64,000 nucleotides of DNA from Peptostreptococcaceae bacterium oral taxon 113 str. W5053. Lineage in GTDB: Bacteria; Bacillota; Clostridia; Tissierellales; Peptoniphilaceae. The DNA is taken from contig KI259812.1 of assembly GCA_000467935.1 (NCBI GenBank), forward strand, positions 49,224 through 113,223, in the 5' to 3' direction. Positions 63,889 through 64,000 of the stretch are shown here, piece after piece. The stretch's first letter is position 1. Each line of letters opens with the position of its first letter. The notes below the pieces were generated by a model. It did not search any database and was not told where the DNA came from. It worked only from the letters and a program-made list of their open reading frames with translations. Made by a program: the position numbers and the translations under genes.

Positions 63889-64000
63889 ACCCTTACAAAA
63901 TCCGTTGCGTTGATTTTCGATGGTTACGGCACTCCTTTAAAAAAATATTTTGTTGCTTTTATTACCTTTTACAATCTTTAAAGAGACTGCTCTTTCGGAT
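63889..64000. other. Non-coding end of the window
   Basis: 112 bases beyond copy B. No open frame, RNA or repeat could be recognised. It should be the original upstream neighbour of pncB before the island arrived. Confidence 0.4.

Overview
The window looks like chromosome of a low-GC Gram-positive anaerobe of the Clostridia/Tissierellia type. Reasons: the conserved run glmU-prs-pth-mfd-prsA-hup-rqcP-divIC-S1 gene-tilS-hpt-ftsH, a dnaG-rpoD operon, an A-type RNase P RNA, a SAM-I riboswitch before metK, strong AGGAGG-type ribosome sites with frequent GTG/TTG starts, and a clostridial glycerol cluster ending in a DUF1667 gene. The sporulation genes yabP/yabQ, which in spore formers sit between the S4 gene and divIC, are absent here, which hints at a non-sporulating organism. 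No tRNA, CRISPR array or intact transposase was seen.

Layout. 1-4.9 kb is AT-rich accessory DNA: amidohydrolase, two GNAT acetyltransferases, a membrane protein, an alpha/beta hydrolase, a gutted IS3-type element with terminal inverted repeats, a membrane protein behind a stub of a VOC/glyoxalase gene, and a broken PadR regulator with an operator-like dyad. 5.3-11.2 kb: lipid kinase, then glpK, a GlpA-like FAD oxidoreductase, an NAD/FAD oxidoreductase and DUF1667 (glycerol catabolism). 11.8-17.6 kb: a complete oligopeptide ABC importer. 17.7-20.3 kb: ispD-ispF (MEP isoprenoid pathway) and riboswitch-controlled metK. 20.4-21.6 kb (minus strand): a secreted protein with a hydrophobic core, a small membrane protein after it, and a 15-codon ORF before it. 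21.8-29.1 kb: split chromate transporter, dgt, dnaG, rpoD, trmK, nif3-like and rnpB.

29.4-38.9 kb is an unusual accessory cluster: HTH protein, helical-toroid glycosidase-like lipoprotein, one protein joining a processive family-2 glycosyltransferase to an intact Ser/Thr kinase and an extracellular DUF5050-like sensor, a neighbouring pseudokinase with the same sensor, a DUF4352-like lipoprotein, and a zinc-ribbon/TPR membrane protein. Two upstream regions in it share the same spaced motif (TTTGTATGCA-N4-GCAGACAA-N19-TATACT). I propose a kinase-regulated cell-surface glycan system. 39.1-54 kb is the NlpC/P60 protein and the housekeeping run to ftsH.

54.2-56.9 kb (minus strand) is GNAT-SDR-pncB. 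57.1-63.7 kb is a one-strand island flanked by a 152/164-bp direct repeat that duplicates the pncB start and upstream terminator. It holds a TctA-like permease, a small membrane protein, degradative-type HMG-CoA reductase, a split AtuA (two genes) and a sigma-54 activator; a -24/-12 promoter precedes the AtuA operon. As the host has MEP-pathway genes, the HMG-CoA reductase is probably catabolic, and the island is best read as a mevalonate (or similar branched hydroxy-acid) utilisation module.
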